In this document: one piece after another, positions 57,518 to 64,000 of the stretch
How the letters are laid out: each line of letters opens with the position of its first letter
How positions within the stretch are numbered: position 1 is the stretch's first letter
Origin: Auritidibacter ignavus
Lineage (GTDB): Bacteria > Actinomycetota > Actinomycetes > Actinomycetales > Micrococcaceae
Length of the DNA stretch: 64,000 nt
Reading direction: 5' to 3'
Assembly (NCBI RefSeq): GCF_003703835.1
Contig: NZ_RDQR01000004.1
Location: 87,141-151,140 of the forward strand
Program-made: the position numbers and the translations under genes
The notes under the pieces: model-generated
Seen by the model: the letters and a program-made list of their open reading frames with translations, nothing else
Told to the model about the DNA's origin: nothing
Database searches by the model: none

Positions 57518-57676
57518 TGTAATAATCATTCCCTTCTGCAGGTGGAAGTGAACTTTGAGGATGGCTCGGCTTTCGCACATCCATCGTGGCCACGCCTTCC
57601 AGACGACTGCCCAACGTGTGGCACTGGCGATCCCGCCACCTGGGAAGTCTTCGGCCACTATCTCCAGCAGATCTGA
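57518..57676 (+). pseudogene. Probable 3' fragment of a gene upstream of the metalloprotease
   Basis: The last ~50 codons of an open frame: LQVEVNFEDGSAFAHPSWP, then a CPTCGTGDPATWEVFGHYLQ end. The TGA at 57674-57676 is 2 bp before the ATG of the metalloprotease gene, which suggests that they were translationally coupled in one operon. The upstream part of the frame (from 57236) looks non-coding, so the 5' end was probably lost in a rearrangement. Family unknown. Confidence 0.35.
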
Positions 57677-57678
57677 CA

Positions 57679-58596
57679 ATGGCCGAACCGACAGAGCAGG
57701 CCATACGTCTGAAGCCAGTCCGGGGGCGGAAGCTCCGCGACGGCATGTGGGTGGTCGTCGCCGACGGCTCGGAACCGCTTGTAGTCAGCGAGCCCGTCGC
57801 ACACGCACTCCGAGCACAGGACGATCATGCCTCCATCATCGCCCCGCTAGCCGCCACGTTGTCAGATGCGGGATTCATGTGCGACTTCTCTGAGGAGGTC
57901 CGGCAACCTCCTGCCGCGCCCGTTAGTGGGAGGTGGAAGGTCGCGCGTGCGACGCTGTGGGTGGCCGGAGTAGCGCTCTGCCCCTCCGCAATCGTGCTCC
58001 TGCTCCAAGGCGGCATTCCCACCGGCGCGGACGTCATCTCCGCAGGCTCGCATCCGCTGCTCGTGATTGCCGTGGCGCTCGCCGTAGCGATCACCACGGC
58101 CGTGCCGCATGAGCTTGCGCACATCGGCTTCGGGCGCAGGTTCGTGCGCCCAGGAGGTACCGTGCGAATGCGCGTACTTCAGGCGGCCGCCACCACCAAT
58201 CTCACGCACGTCTGGGCGTGGCCATTGTCACCACGTCTATCAGCGGTTGCTGCAGGCGTGGTAGTCGACTTCGCATTCCTAACGACGGCGCTTGCCTGGC
58301 GTGCCCTGACAGGCTCGTGGATCGCGACCGTCGCCGTTGCAGTGATGGTCGTGCGCCTCGTGTGGCAGTTCAGATTCCATCGAAATTGCGATGGTCGTCA
58401 CATGGCAAAGATGTTGCTCGATGCCCCCACGATCGACACCGTCACTAGGAAGTTACTCACGGCCCGGCTCTGGACATCTGCACCCATAACGCCTTGGCTA
58501 TGGCTTGCGTTGGTGGCAGTTGGCGCATTGGCTGAGCTCGCCCTACTGGCGATCTGGCTCGTGCCCGCCATTCTGCGGCTGTTGGGAGTACTCTGA
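57679..58596 (+). CDS. M50-type intramembrane zinc metalloprotease (RiPP-associated type)
   Basis: A 305-aa membrane protease. The first ~70 residues form a soluble domain (IRLKPVRGRKLRDGMWVVVA) resembling the PqqD-like or winged domain found before such proteases. Helices begin near 90. The zinc motif HELAH is at 144-148, and the second M50-type motif NCDG is at about 236-239 (Asp as third ligand). Three or four more helices follow. Proteases of this kind occur in peptide natural-product clusters (for example YydH-like and daptide intramembrane proteases), where they cut leader peptides in or at the membrane. The two ABC exporters downstream fit that role. The end overlaps the convergent TetR gene by 54 bp. 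Confidence 0.7.
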   Translation: MAEPTEQAIRLKPVRGRKLRDGMWVVVADGSEPLVVSEPVAHALRAQDDHASIIAPLAATLSDAGFMCDFSEEVRQPPAAPVSGRWKVARATLWVAGVALCPSAIVLLLQGGIPTGADVISAGSHPLLVIAVALAVAITTAVPHELAHIGFGRRFVRPGGTVRMRVLQAAATTNLTHVWAWPLSPRLSAVAAGVVVDFAFLTTALAWRALTGSWIATVAVAVMVVRLVWQFRFHRNCDGRHMAKMLLDAPTIDTVTRKLLTARLWTSAPITPWLWLALVAVGALAELALLAIWLVPAILRLLGVL

Positions 58597-59223
58597 CTCC
58601 GTACTTGCGTCGTAGAGCGTGTGGGCGAGCGAGAGCACAGCCGTCTTGTACAGCTCGGGCTTGACGTTGTCCGGATCGAACAGCCCCAGAGCGGATAATC
58701 CTAGATCGAGCGCCGTCAGGATGCGGAACTGATCTCCAACCGGGATGCGAGCGAAGGTGCTATCGGATGGGATCGGCGACTCCGCAATTGAGATATCGTC
58801 GGCAGGCGAGATGAACTCCAGAAACCGTGCGGTCAACTGCTCGTCCCGCAGGGCGTAGGGAATGAAGTCAAACAGTAGGCGGACATAGCTGGAGCGATCA
58901 CCGCTCCTGGCTGTCAGTATCCAAGCATCGCACCAAGCCTCTAGGCGCTCGCGGTCGTCAGTAGCGCGATCAAGGATCGCGTGGAAGTCCTGAGCTTCCT
59001 GCGAGAGTGTCTGACGATACCGGATTACCTCCAGGATCAAATCACCCTTGTTACGGAAGTTTGAATAGACCGCCCCCTTAGTTAGACCGGCTTCTAAGGC
59101 CACATCATCAAGAGAAGCACCCTCCACGCCACGCGCAGCGAAGATACGCTCACCCGCCTCAAGCAATAGCACTCTGTTGCGTTGCCGTTGCTGAACGCGT
59201 GTCATCCGAACCATAAACTCCAT
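58543..59223 (-). CDS. TetR family transcriptional regulator
   Basis: A 226-aa repressor-type regulator. The N-terminal helix-turn-helix is in IFAARGVEGASLDDVALEAG followed by LTKGAVYSNFRNKGDLI. The remaining ~165 residues form the ligand/dimer domain. Several ATG codons lie at the start (59223, 59214 and 59205); none has a clear ribosome binding site. It is divergent from the ABC genes, and an inverted repeat TTCACAT-N16-ATGTGAA overlaps the ABC promoter between them, so it probably represses those genes. Confidence 0.88.
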   Translation of the reverse strand: MEFMVRMTRVQQRQRNRVLLLEAGERIFAARGVEGASLDDVALEAGLTKGAVYSNFRNKGDLILEVIRYRQTLSQEAQDFHAILDRATDDRERLEAWCDAWILTARSGDRSSYVRLLFDFIPYALRDEQLTARFLEFISPADDISIAESPIPSDSTFARIPVGDQFRILTALDLGLSALGLFDPDNVKPELYKTAVLSLAHTLYDASTESEYSQQPQNGGHEPDRQ

Positions 59224-59268
59224 TCTATTAGACAGCACCCCCGGCACACCCCGGAGGTCGCGTCACCA

Positions 59269-59304
59269 TTGATTCACATTGCAGATACCAATAGTATGTG
59301 AAAT
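59269..59304 (+). promoter_or_regulatory. Leaderless promoter of the ABC genes with TetR-type operator
   Basis: TTGATT (59269-59274) and TAGTAT (59292-59297) are separated by 17 bp, and the ATG at 59305 lies at the expected transcription start. An inverted repeat TTCACAT-N16-ATGTGAA (59273-59302) covers both hexamers. No ribosome binding site precedes the ATG, in keeping with a leaderless mRNA. Confidence 0.6.
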
Positions 59305-60243
59305 ATGTTAAGCTCGACCCCTCCCAGCCAACCACTCCTGCTGGAGGCGATCACCAAGACGTTCCAGCGAGGAGCTGTCGCGGCGAATGACGCCATCAGT
59401 CTCACGTTCCACCCCGGAGAGCTGATCGCGCTCATCGGACACAACGGGGCAGGCAAGACTACCCTTCTCAACCAAATCGTCGGCACGGCCAAGCCTACCT
59501 CCGGCGATATCCGCTACGGCACAGAATCGCTCGCGAAAAACCCGGATCTGGCTCGGCGCATCGCCTCGATGATGCCGCAGATGCACGCTCCTCTAACTGG
59601 AGTCACACCCCGCCAGGCGATCACATCCATCGGCAGACTGCGGGGCCTTTCGGCGAGAGATGCACGCTGCGAGGCCAGCGCTCTCATAAACGAGCTCGAC
59701 ATCACACCGTGGCAGAATGTCGGAGGTGAAAAATTGTCTGGCGGACTGCGCCGCCTGACCTCATACGCGATGGCCGTGATCGCGCCTCCACCTGTCCTGC
59801 TCATCGACGAGCCAACCAACGATGTCGACCCGACGCGACGTCCCCTGATCTGGCGGAACCTGCGCCAACTCGCTAACGCGGGACACATTATCATCGTCGT
59901 CACTCATAATCTGCTCGAAGTGCAACGGACCGCCGACCGCTACGTACTGCTTCAGAACGGCCAGGTGCTGATTGACAGCACCCCGAGGCAGCTATCGCAG
60001 CAGGCGCAAACAACCAGCCTCAGCGTTTCCGTCCGATCCCGCGCCGACCTCACAAAGACCCCATCAGCCTCGCGGGTTCATCCAATCGACGACGGGCAAC
60101 TTCGACTCGACCTCGAACCCAAGCATATTCCCGGCGCCGTGGCTTGGGTCCTCGAACAGGTTGAGGCCGGAAACGTAGACAGTTACGTGCTCGCACCGGC
60201 ATCCCTGGAATCGCTGTATGAAGGGATCACTAATGTCCGTTAA
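59305..60243 (+). CDS. ABC transporter ATP-binding protein (first pair)
   Basis: A 312-aa ATPase. Walker A GHNGAGKT near 45, signature LSGGLRRL (Leu in place of the usual Gln), Walker B VLLIDEPTNDVDP and a C-terminal domain of about 90 residues beyond the ATPase core. It pairs with the permease whose ATG lies inside its 3' end (overlap of 11 bp). Probably exports a peptide or confers self-protection, as judged from the neighbouring protease; the substrate is unknown. Translation appears leaderless. Confidence 0.88.
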   Translation: MLSSTPPSQPLLLEAITKTFQRGAVAANDAISLTFHPGELIALIGHNGAGKTTLLNQIVGTAKPTSGDIRYGTESLAKNPDLARRIASMMPQMHAPLTGVTPRQAITSIGRLRGLSARDARCEASALINELDITPWQNVGGEKLSGGLRRLTSYAMAVIAPPPVLLIDEPTNDVDPTRRPLIWRNLRQLANAGHIIIVVTHNLLEVQRTADRYVLLQNGQVLIDSTPRQLSQQAQTTSLSVSVRSRADLTKTPSASRVHPIDDGQLRLDLEPKHIPGAVAWVLEQVEAGNVDSYVLAPASLESLYEGITNVR

Positions 60244-61012
60244 TAACGCGTCTACTCAGACCGTTAGGTTGCCTCGCAAACTCGGGTGGTTCCGTAGCTG
60301 GACCGGTCTCGTGCGTTGGAGCTTGCTCCGCCATAAATATCTACTCCCTGTTTTCACTGCGGTCCAGGCACTGTTTGCCGTCGCGGTCATATACGGCCTG
60401 GCCTTACTCATCCCCGACATCGATAGCGAAGCTGCCCGCTATCTGTCCTCCGGTGCCTGGACCCTCGGCATCATTGCGGTCGGATGCGTCCTCGCTCCGC
60501 AAATCACAGGCTCTTCGAAGCAGGAAGGCCTCCTCGACTACCAACGGACACTCCCGGTTCCCCGCTCGGCGATTCTCCTCGCCGATGCTGCGGTTTGGAG
60601 CCTTGCAGCCCTTCCCGGAATCGCGGTCGGCATGCTCGCAGCGGCCTTCCGATTCGGGGTTGACATCCAGGTCGATGCGCTCACCGTCGCCGCCGTGCTC
60701 GGCGCGCAGTTCACGATGGTGAGCATCGGGTATGCCATCGCGTTCTGGCTGCCCCTCAACGCCACGTCCCTAGTAACGCAGATCATCATGATCGGCGGTC
60801 TGTTGTTCACTCCGATCACATTCCCAGCCGAGCGCCTTCCGGAATGGGCGGTCACAATGCATCAGTTCCTTCCGTTCGCGCCAATCGGTAATCTCATCCG
60901 AGAGGCCACTTTCCGTGCCGGTGACCCCCAACTGCTGAACCTCGTCGCTGCGGTTAGTTGGGCTGTTGCCGCCTACACCGTGGCCTATTTGGCCCTCCGG
61001 AAAAGGAGCTGA
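60233..61012 (+). CDS. ABC-2 type permease (first pair)
   Basis: A 259-aa membrane protein with about six helices (hydrophobic runs near 38-60, 75-95, 115-140, 150-175, 180-205 and 235-255). The pattern LPVPRSAILLADAAVW followed by GLLFTPITFPAERLP is typical of ABC-2 export permeases. The ATG at 60233 has AAGGGA 7 nt upstream. It overlaps the ATPase gene and lies 2 bp before the second ATPase gene. Confidence 0.85.
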   Translation: MSVNNASTQTVRLPRKLGWFRSWTGLVRWSLLRHKYLLPVFTAVQALFAVAVIYGLALLIPDIDSEAARYLSSGAWTLGIIAVGCVLAPQITGSSKQEGLLDYQRTLPVPRSAILLADAAVWSLAALPGIAVGMLAAAFRFGVDIQVDALTVAAVLGAQFTMVSIGYAIAFWLPLNATSLVTQIIMIGGLLFTPITFPAERLPEWAVTMHQFLPFAPIGNLIREATFRAGDPQLLNLVAAVSWAVAAYTVAYLALRKRS

Positions 61013-61014
61013 CC

Positions 61015-61749
61015 ATGACAAACACCACTCCGACGCTCGAACTCACCGGTGTCATGAAATCGATCGATGGCCGGGACATCCTCACCGGGTGCAGCATCAC
61101 GCTTCACCCCGGTGAGATCTGCGCCATCATCGGACCGAACGGGGCTGGGAAAACCACTCTCTTCAAACTGATCGCAGGCCTGGCCTTCCCTTCCTCGGGC
61201 GCCATTGTCGTGACCGGACGGATGCTTGATTGCGACTCGCGCGATGCACTCCTGGCGCGAATCGGTACGAGCATCGAAGCACCAGAGTTCCGAAACGGTG
61301 CCACCGCCGAGCAAGTTCTCCAGCTACACTTCGATCTTCTCGGCCTAATCGATCACCGGCCAATCGACGAGCTGCTCGCACTGGTCGGCCTCACTGCGGC
61401 CGCCAGATCGCCTGTCGCCTCGTTCTCACTCGGCATGAAACAGCGTCTCGCTATAGCTCGAGCGATCAGTCATCGGCCCACCCTGCTAATCCTCGACGAG
61501 CCCGCGAACGGCCTTGACCCGACTGGCATTTCTGACCTGCGTGACCTGATCACCAGACTGGCCGCAGAAGGCGTGACGGTGCTCATGTCTAGCCACGTAC
61601 TCACCGAGATTGAACAAACGGCACACACCGTTGCTGTACTCACAGATGGGCGCCTTGGAGCAAAGCAGGATTTGACCAGCATCCTGGACAGGAACGATGG
61701 CAGTCTCGAAGAGTTCTACAGATCAAGCATTGCGGAGGCAGGACGATGA
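61015..61749 (+). CDS. ABC transporter ATP-binding protein (second pair)
   Basis: A 244-aa ATPase with Walker A GPNGAGKT near 40, signature FSLGMKQRLAIARA and Walker B LLILDEPANGLDP. It is of the BcrA/lantibiotic-immunity type, often serving export or self-protection against antimicrobial peptides. The ATG follows AAGGAG by 7 nt. Its end overlaps the second permease start in an ATGA. Confidence 0.88.
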   Translation: MTNTTPTLELTGVMKSIDGRDILTGCSITLHPGEICAIIGPNGAGKTTLFKLIAGLAFPSSGAIVVTGRMLDCDSRDALLARIGTSIEAPEFRNGATAEQVLQLHFDLLGLIDHRPIDELLALVGLTAAARSPVASFSLGMKQRLAIARAISHRPTLLILDEPANGLDPTGISDLRDLITRLAAEGVTVLMSSHVLTEIEQTAHTVAVLTDGRLGAKQDLTSILDRNDGSLEEFYRSSIAEAGR

Positions 61750-62453
61750 ACCACTTCCTTCGACTCGAGCTATCCCGATACGTGCGGGTCATTCCGCGCT
61801 TCGGAGCAACAGTAGCCTGCTCAACACTAATGGGACTGTACTTCTTTACTTTCGTCGGTCGGTTCGACGACAGCTCCGACAGCGCGATGCTACGAGAACC
61901 TGCCGCTGTAATTACGCTTGCACTCACCGTCGCTTTCTGTGTCGTCGTCATTTACGGGACGGTTGTCTACCAGCGTTTCATTGTCTCGGATTACATTGGC
62001 AACCGACGGATCCAGCTGTACTCATACCCCGGCGGGCGTAGCCCTCTTTTCCTCGCTAAGAACACCGCTTATGCTCTCGCCATCGGAGGCAGCGCGGCGG
62101 TCGGCTTCGTGCTCAGTACAGCAGTTTTCTTGACTTTTGAGTCGTTCATACCCGTGTCCGATGCGCATGTGACTGCGCGAACTTGGTCCGCGACGCTCAC
62201 TATGGTTGCCTGCATCACTCTGCTCACACTGAGTGCTATCACGATCGCCGGGTTCATCGGCGTGCGCCGTAGGTCAACTGTGTCGAGCATCGTCACCGCT
62301 GTGATTCTCATCGTTCTATTTGGAAACGCCGTTGCCATGTCATTGAACGCTCCACCGTGGGTTCCATGGACGGCAACGGTAGGAAGTATGGCTCTTGCGC
62401 TAAGCTTGCTTGCAGTTCAGAATCTCGCAATCCAACAAGATGAGGTGCTCTGA
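61746..62453 (+). CDS. ABC permease-like membrane protein (second pair)
   Basis: A 235-aa protein with about six hydrophobic segments (near 20-40, 55-80, 98-122, 140-165, 175-195 and 205-225). Lantibiotic-immunity-type permeases have this size and shape. Translationally coupled to the second ATPase, it completes a four-gene transporter run. No clear terminator follows. Confidence 0.75.
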   Translation: MNHFLRLELSRYVRVIPRFGATVACSTLMGLYFFTFVGRFDDSSDSAMLREPAAVITLALTVAFCVVVIYGTVVYQRFIVSDYIGNRRIQLYSYPGGRSPLFLAKNTAYALAIGGSAAVGFVLSTAVFLTFESFIPVSDAHVTARTWSATLTMVACITLLTLSAITIAGFIGVRRRSTVSSIVTAVILIVLFGNAVAMSLNAPPWVPWTATVGSMALALSLLAVQNLAIQQDEVL

Positions 62454-62737
62454 CGCAGGGATAGTCAAATCGGATGCCGTGGAATACGCTCAATTACACG
62501 GCCACCATCACCGGCGACGACCGCGCGCAAGGGGTAGCGATAGCCTCTGCCTTCTGACATGACCCGCACCGAGACCGTCATACCGGACAGGGGAACGGGT
62601 TGACGTGAGTGCGTGTAGGTGCTTGGTCATAGAGGAGCGTCATGCCCTCTGAATAGTGCCTCGTAATCAGAGATTGTGTTACAGCGTGATTGGTGTGGAG
62701 GTGACCGAGGTTGAGGCGATTATGAGAAGTTGGTCAC

Positions 62738-63535
62738 TTAGTCTTTCCTATAGAAGGCGCACTCGTAGCCATCTGCGGCCAGTGGTAATCCCTTGGACCA
62801 AGCTGGGGTGGTGGGCAGAGGTGGCAGATGTCTCCAACGGTCGTATCTGCGGTTTTCGATGACGATTTTGTCGTGGATGTGCATCACGATCTCGTGCCCT
62901 GTAGCCTCGACATGGTGCATGGCGTGGGTGAGCGGGTCGCGGGCGATGGCTTGGACGATGTTCTCGATGAGTTTCCCGCCACAGGTCTTGAGCTTGCCCC
63001 GCTTGCGGCCCTTGGTGATGCCGTCATAGATGATGGCGGTGCCGCCGAACCGGTTCTCACTCAACCGTGGCCGCGCATAGGCCAGTTGCCTCCCTGAGGG
63101 TAGGTGGGTGAACAGCCAGTGTTCGACGGCGAACGTCAGCGGACCAATCTTGACAGGCTGGCTAGTGCTGATTGCCTCGATGGCGGCGGCGTTGACATCA
63201 GTCCAGAGTTGGACGATGTTGGGGTTGGCGTCCCGCCACGCATCCACCAACGGTTGCAGCTCGGACTCGGCCAGGCCCATGCGCAAGGCTCCCATAGCTT
63301 TCAGCGCACCAACACCGCCTTGATAACCACAGGCGAGCACTGCGATCTTTCCTTTTTGGCGCAGCTCACTGTTGGCTCCGTGTTTGTCGACGGGGACACC
63401 GAATATGCGGGAGGCGGTTTCTCAGTAGAGCTCCTTGCCCTCAGGAACGCTTCGACTGTGGTGGATTCTCCGGCGAGCCAGGCGATGACGCGGGCTTCGA
63501 TGGGCTTGTCAGGTTTGTTGTGTACGGGGTTGGGT
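62738..63535 (-). pseudogene. Phage-type family A DNA polymerase remnant
   Basis: C-terminal part of a phage DNA polymerase I-like protein. EARVIAWLAGE (polymerase motif A follow-on), then in another frame ETASRIFGVPVDKHGANS, then ELRQKGKIAVLACGYQGGVG (motif B region). It ends with VMHIHDKIVIENRRYD. A frameshift near 63440 and a TGA at 63422-63424 interrupt it, and the upstream part is missing. The motif C position reads HDK where polymerases have HDE, so even the coding part has lost a catalytic acid. Confidence 0.75.
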
Positions 63536-63581
63536 TTAGAGGTTAGGGGTTGATTCGGTCGGGGTAGGTGGCGGCGAGTTG

Positions 63582-63645
63582 TGAACCGTCCTGGGTTTTA
63601 TTCCATCCTCTCATTTCAGGACGGAACAAAACCCAGGACGGTTCA
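63582..63645. mobile_element. 64-bp element of 23-bp terminal inverted repeats
   Basis: TGAACCGTCCTGGGTTTT at the left end is matched in reverse at the right end. The 23-bp arms (63582-63604 and 63623-63645) differ at one position and enclose 18 bp. Ends of the TG...CA type suggest two insertion-sequence ends brought together by deletion, or a miniature element. A simple terminator hairpin is the alternative. Confidence 0.5.
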
Positions 63646-63683
63646 TACGGCATCTGAATCCCAAGGTGTTGGGCAATGGCAAT
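63644..63683 (-). mobile_element. Fragment of a second, related IS110 transposase gene
   Basis: About 40 bp match 56400-56439 of the IS110 remnant with 4-5 differences; the encoded piece is IAIAQHLGIQMPYEP against IAVAQQRGIQMPYVP. It directly abuts the 64-bp element. Confidence 0.6.
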
Positions 63684-63724
63684 TGTAGTTCCTCGACACG
63701 TTGTGAACGGTCCGTGACTTAAGC

Positions 63725-63782
63725 GGAGACCTCCGATATCGATGTGGGTTACCACAACTCACCATCAGATACGGAGGTCTCC
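63725..63782 (+). promoter_or_regulatory. Hairpin sequestering the transposase ribosome binding site
   Basis: GGAGACCTCCG (63725-63735) pairs perfectly with CGGAGGTCTCC (63772-63782). The second arm contains the GGAGG that serves the ATG at 63784. Transcripts entering from outside would fold and hide the site. Confidence 0.6.
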
Positions 63783-63783
63783 T

Positions 63784-64000
63784 ATGGTTCACCGTAGATC
63801 ACCGCTGGCCCCGGAGGGAAGGCGACGCATCGTAGCCCTGGTTTTCGATCAGGGATGGCCCCAGCGCCGAGTCGCAGAGCGATTCCAGGTCTCTGCGGCC
63901 ACGGTCTCGAAATGGGTGACCCGCCACCGGGCCGGCCACGGATTCCAGGACCGCTCCAGTCGCCCTCACCATAGTCCCCGAAGGTTGCCACAGCGCACCG
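63784..64000 (+). CDS. IS481 family transposase, 3' end outside the window
   Basis: The frame is open for 72 codons to the window end, starting MVHRRSPLAPEGRRRIVALV. It shows an N-terminal helix-turn-helix (RRVAERFQVSAATVSKWVTR) followed by HRAGHGFQDRSSRPHHSPRR, the classic IS481 N-terminal pattern. The DDE catalytic domain would follow outside. GGAGG lies 6 nt before the ATG, within a hairpin arm. Confidence 0.85.
   Translation, partial: MVHRRSPLAPEGRRRIVALVFDQGWPQRRVAERFQVSAATVSKWVTRHRAGHGFQDRSSRPHHSPRRLPQRT

Larger units (their letters stand above)
63702..64000 (+). mobile_element. IS481 family element, left part
   Basis: The likely left end is TGTGAACGGTCCGTGAC at 63702, and the transposase begins at 63784. 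The rest lies beyond the window. The end sequence resembles that of the neighbouring 64-bp element (TGAACGGTCC against TGAACCGTCC). The exact boundary is inferred, and no target duplication can be checked. Confidence 0.55.

Noticed and set aside
57236..57520. Long plus-strand extension upstream of the fragment before the metalloprotease
   Set aside because: Its composition is unlike a protein and it overlaps minus-strand remnants; only the last ~50 codons look coding.
62454..62737. Gap after the second ABC permease
   Set aside because: Searched by eye for a small precursor peptide, terminator or tRNA; nothing convincing was seen in these 284 bp.

Overview
The window is a chromosomal segment of a high-GC Gram-positive actinobacterium, most likely a Micrococcales / Micrococcaceae-type organism. 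The evidence is a primary sigma factor with a long Lys/Ser/Thr-rich N-terminus, actinobacterial marker families (DUF4192, DUF7455, DUF4193, DUF3093, DUF3710, DUF3000, DUF5998, SepH), a fused CydDC, a GNAT fused to an NDP-forming acyl-CoA synthetase, frequent GTG/TTG starts, and the Micrococcus-type fused oleBC gene. Species cannot be fixed from sequence reading alone.

Layout. 1-5.8 kb: a DUF4192 gene entering from the left, primary sigma factor rpoD, a small DUF7455 protein and topoisomerase IV parE. 5.8-10.4 kb (minus strand): an oleA-oleBC-oleD long-chain olefin (head-to-head hydrocarbon) cluster in which oleA and oleBC carry stop, frameshift and deletion lesions while oleD is still open. 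10.4-18.8 kb: a BlaI repressor / M56 membrane metalloprotease pair divergent from cydA-cydB-cydDC, with three TTCTAC-N5-GTAGAA operators between them. 18.8-24.1 kb: parC (minus), divergent from a GNAT/acyl-CoA synthetase fusion. 24.2-40.2 kb: conserved actinobacterial genes including a phosphodiesterase, sepH, dut, an RNA methyltransferase, aconitase, a Rieske lipoprotein, RNase D, msrB and a membrane-anchored hydrolase. 40.3-55.4 kb: a core block yebC-ruvC-ruvA-ruvB-yajC-secD-secF-rel, an AbiEi-like protein, a DUF349 protein, hisS and aspS.

55.4-64 kb is an accessory zone placed immediately after aspS. It holds a decayed IS110 transposase, small unidentified ORFs, an apparently intact cassette (M50-type intramembrane metalloprotease, TetR regulator and two ABC ATPase/permease pairs), a phage-type DNA polymerase remnant, a 64-bp element made almost only of 23-bp inverted repeats, and the 5' part of an IS481 transposase running off the window. 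The protease-plus-exporter cassette resembles the maturation/export part of a peptide (RiPP, possibly daptide-type) cluster, but no precursor or modification enzyme is visible here.

Most interesting regulatory signals: BlaI-type operators over the cytochrome bd promoter; a palindrome and hairpin in the aconitase leader; an inverted repeat overlapping a leaderless ABC promoter next to the TetR gene; a 42-bp perfect palindrome between yajC and secD; and a hairpin that buries the ribosome binding site of the IS481 transposase. No tRNA, rRNA or CRISPR array was seen.
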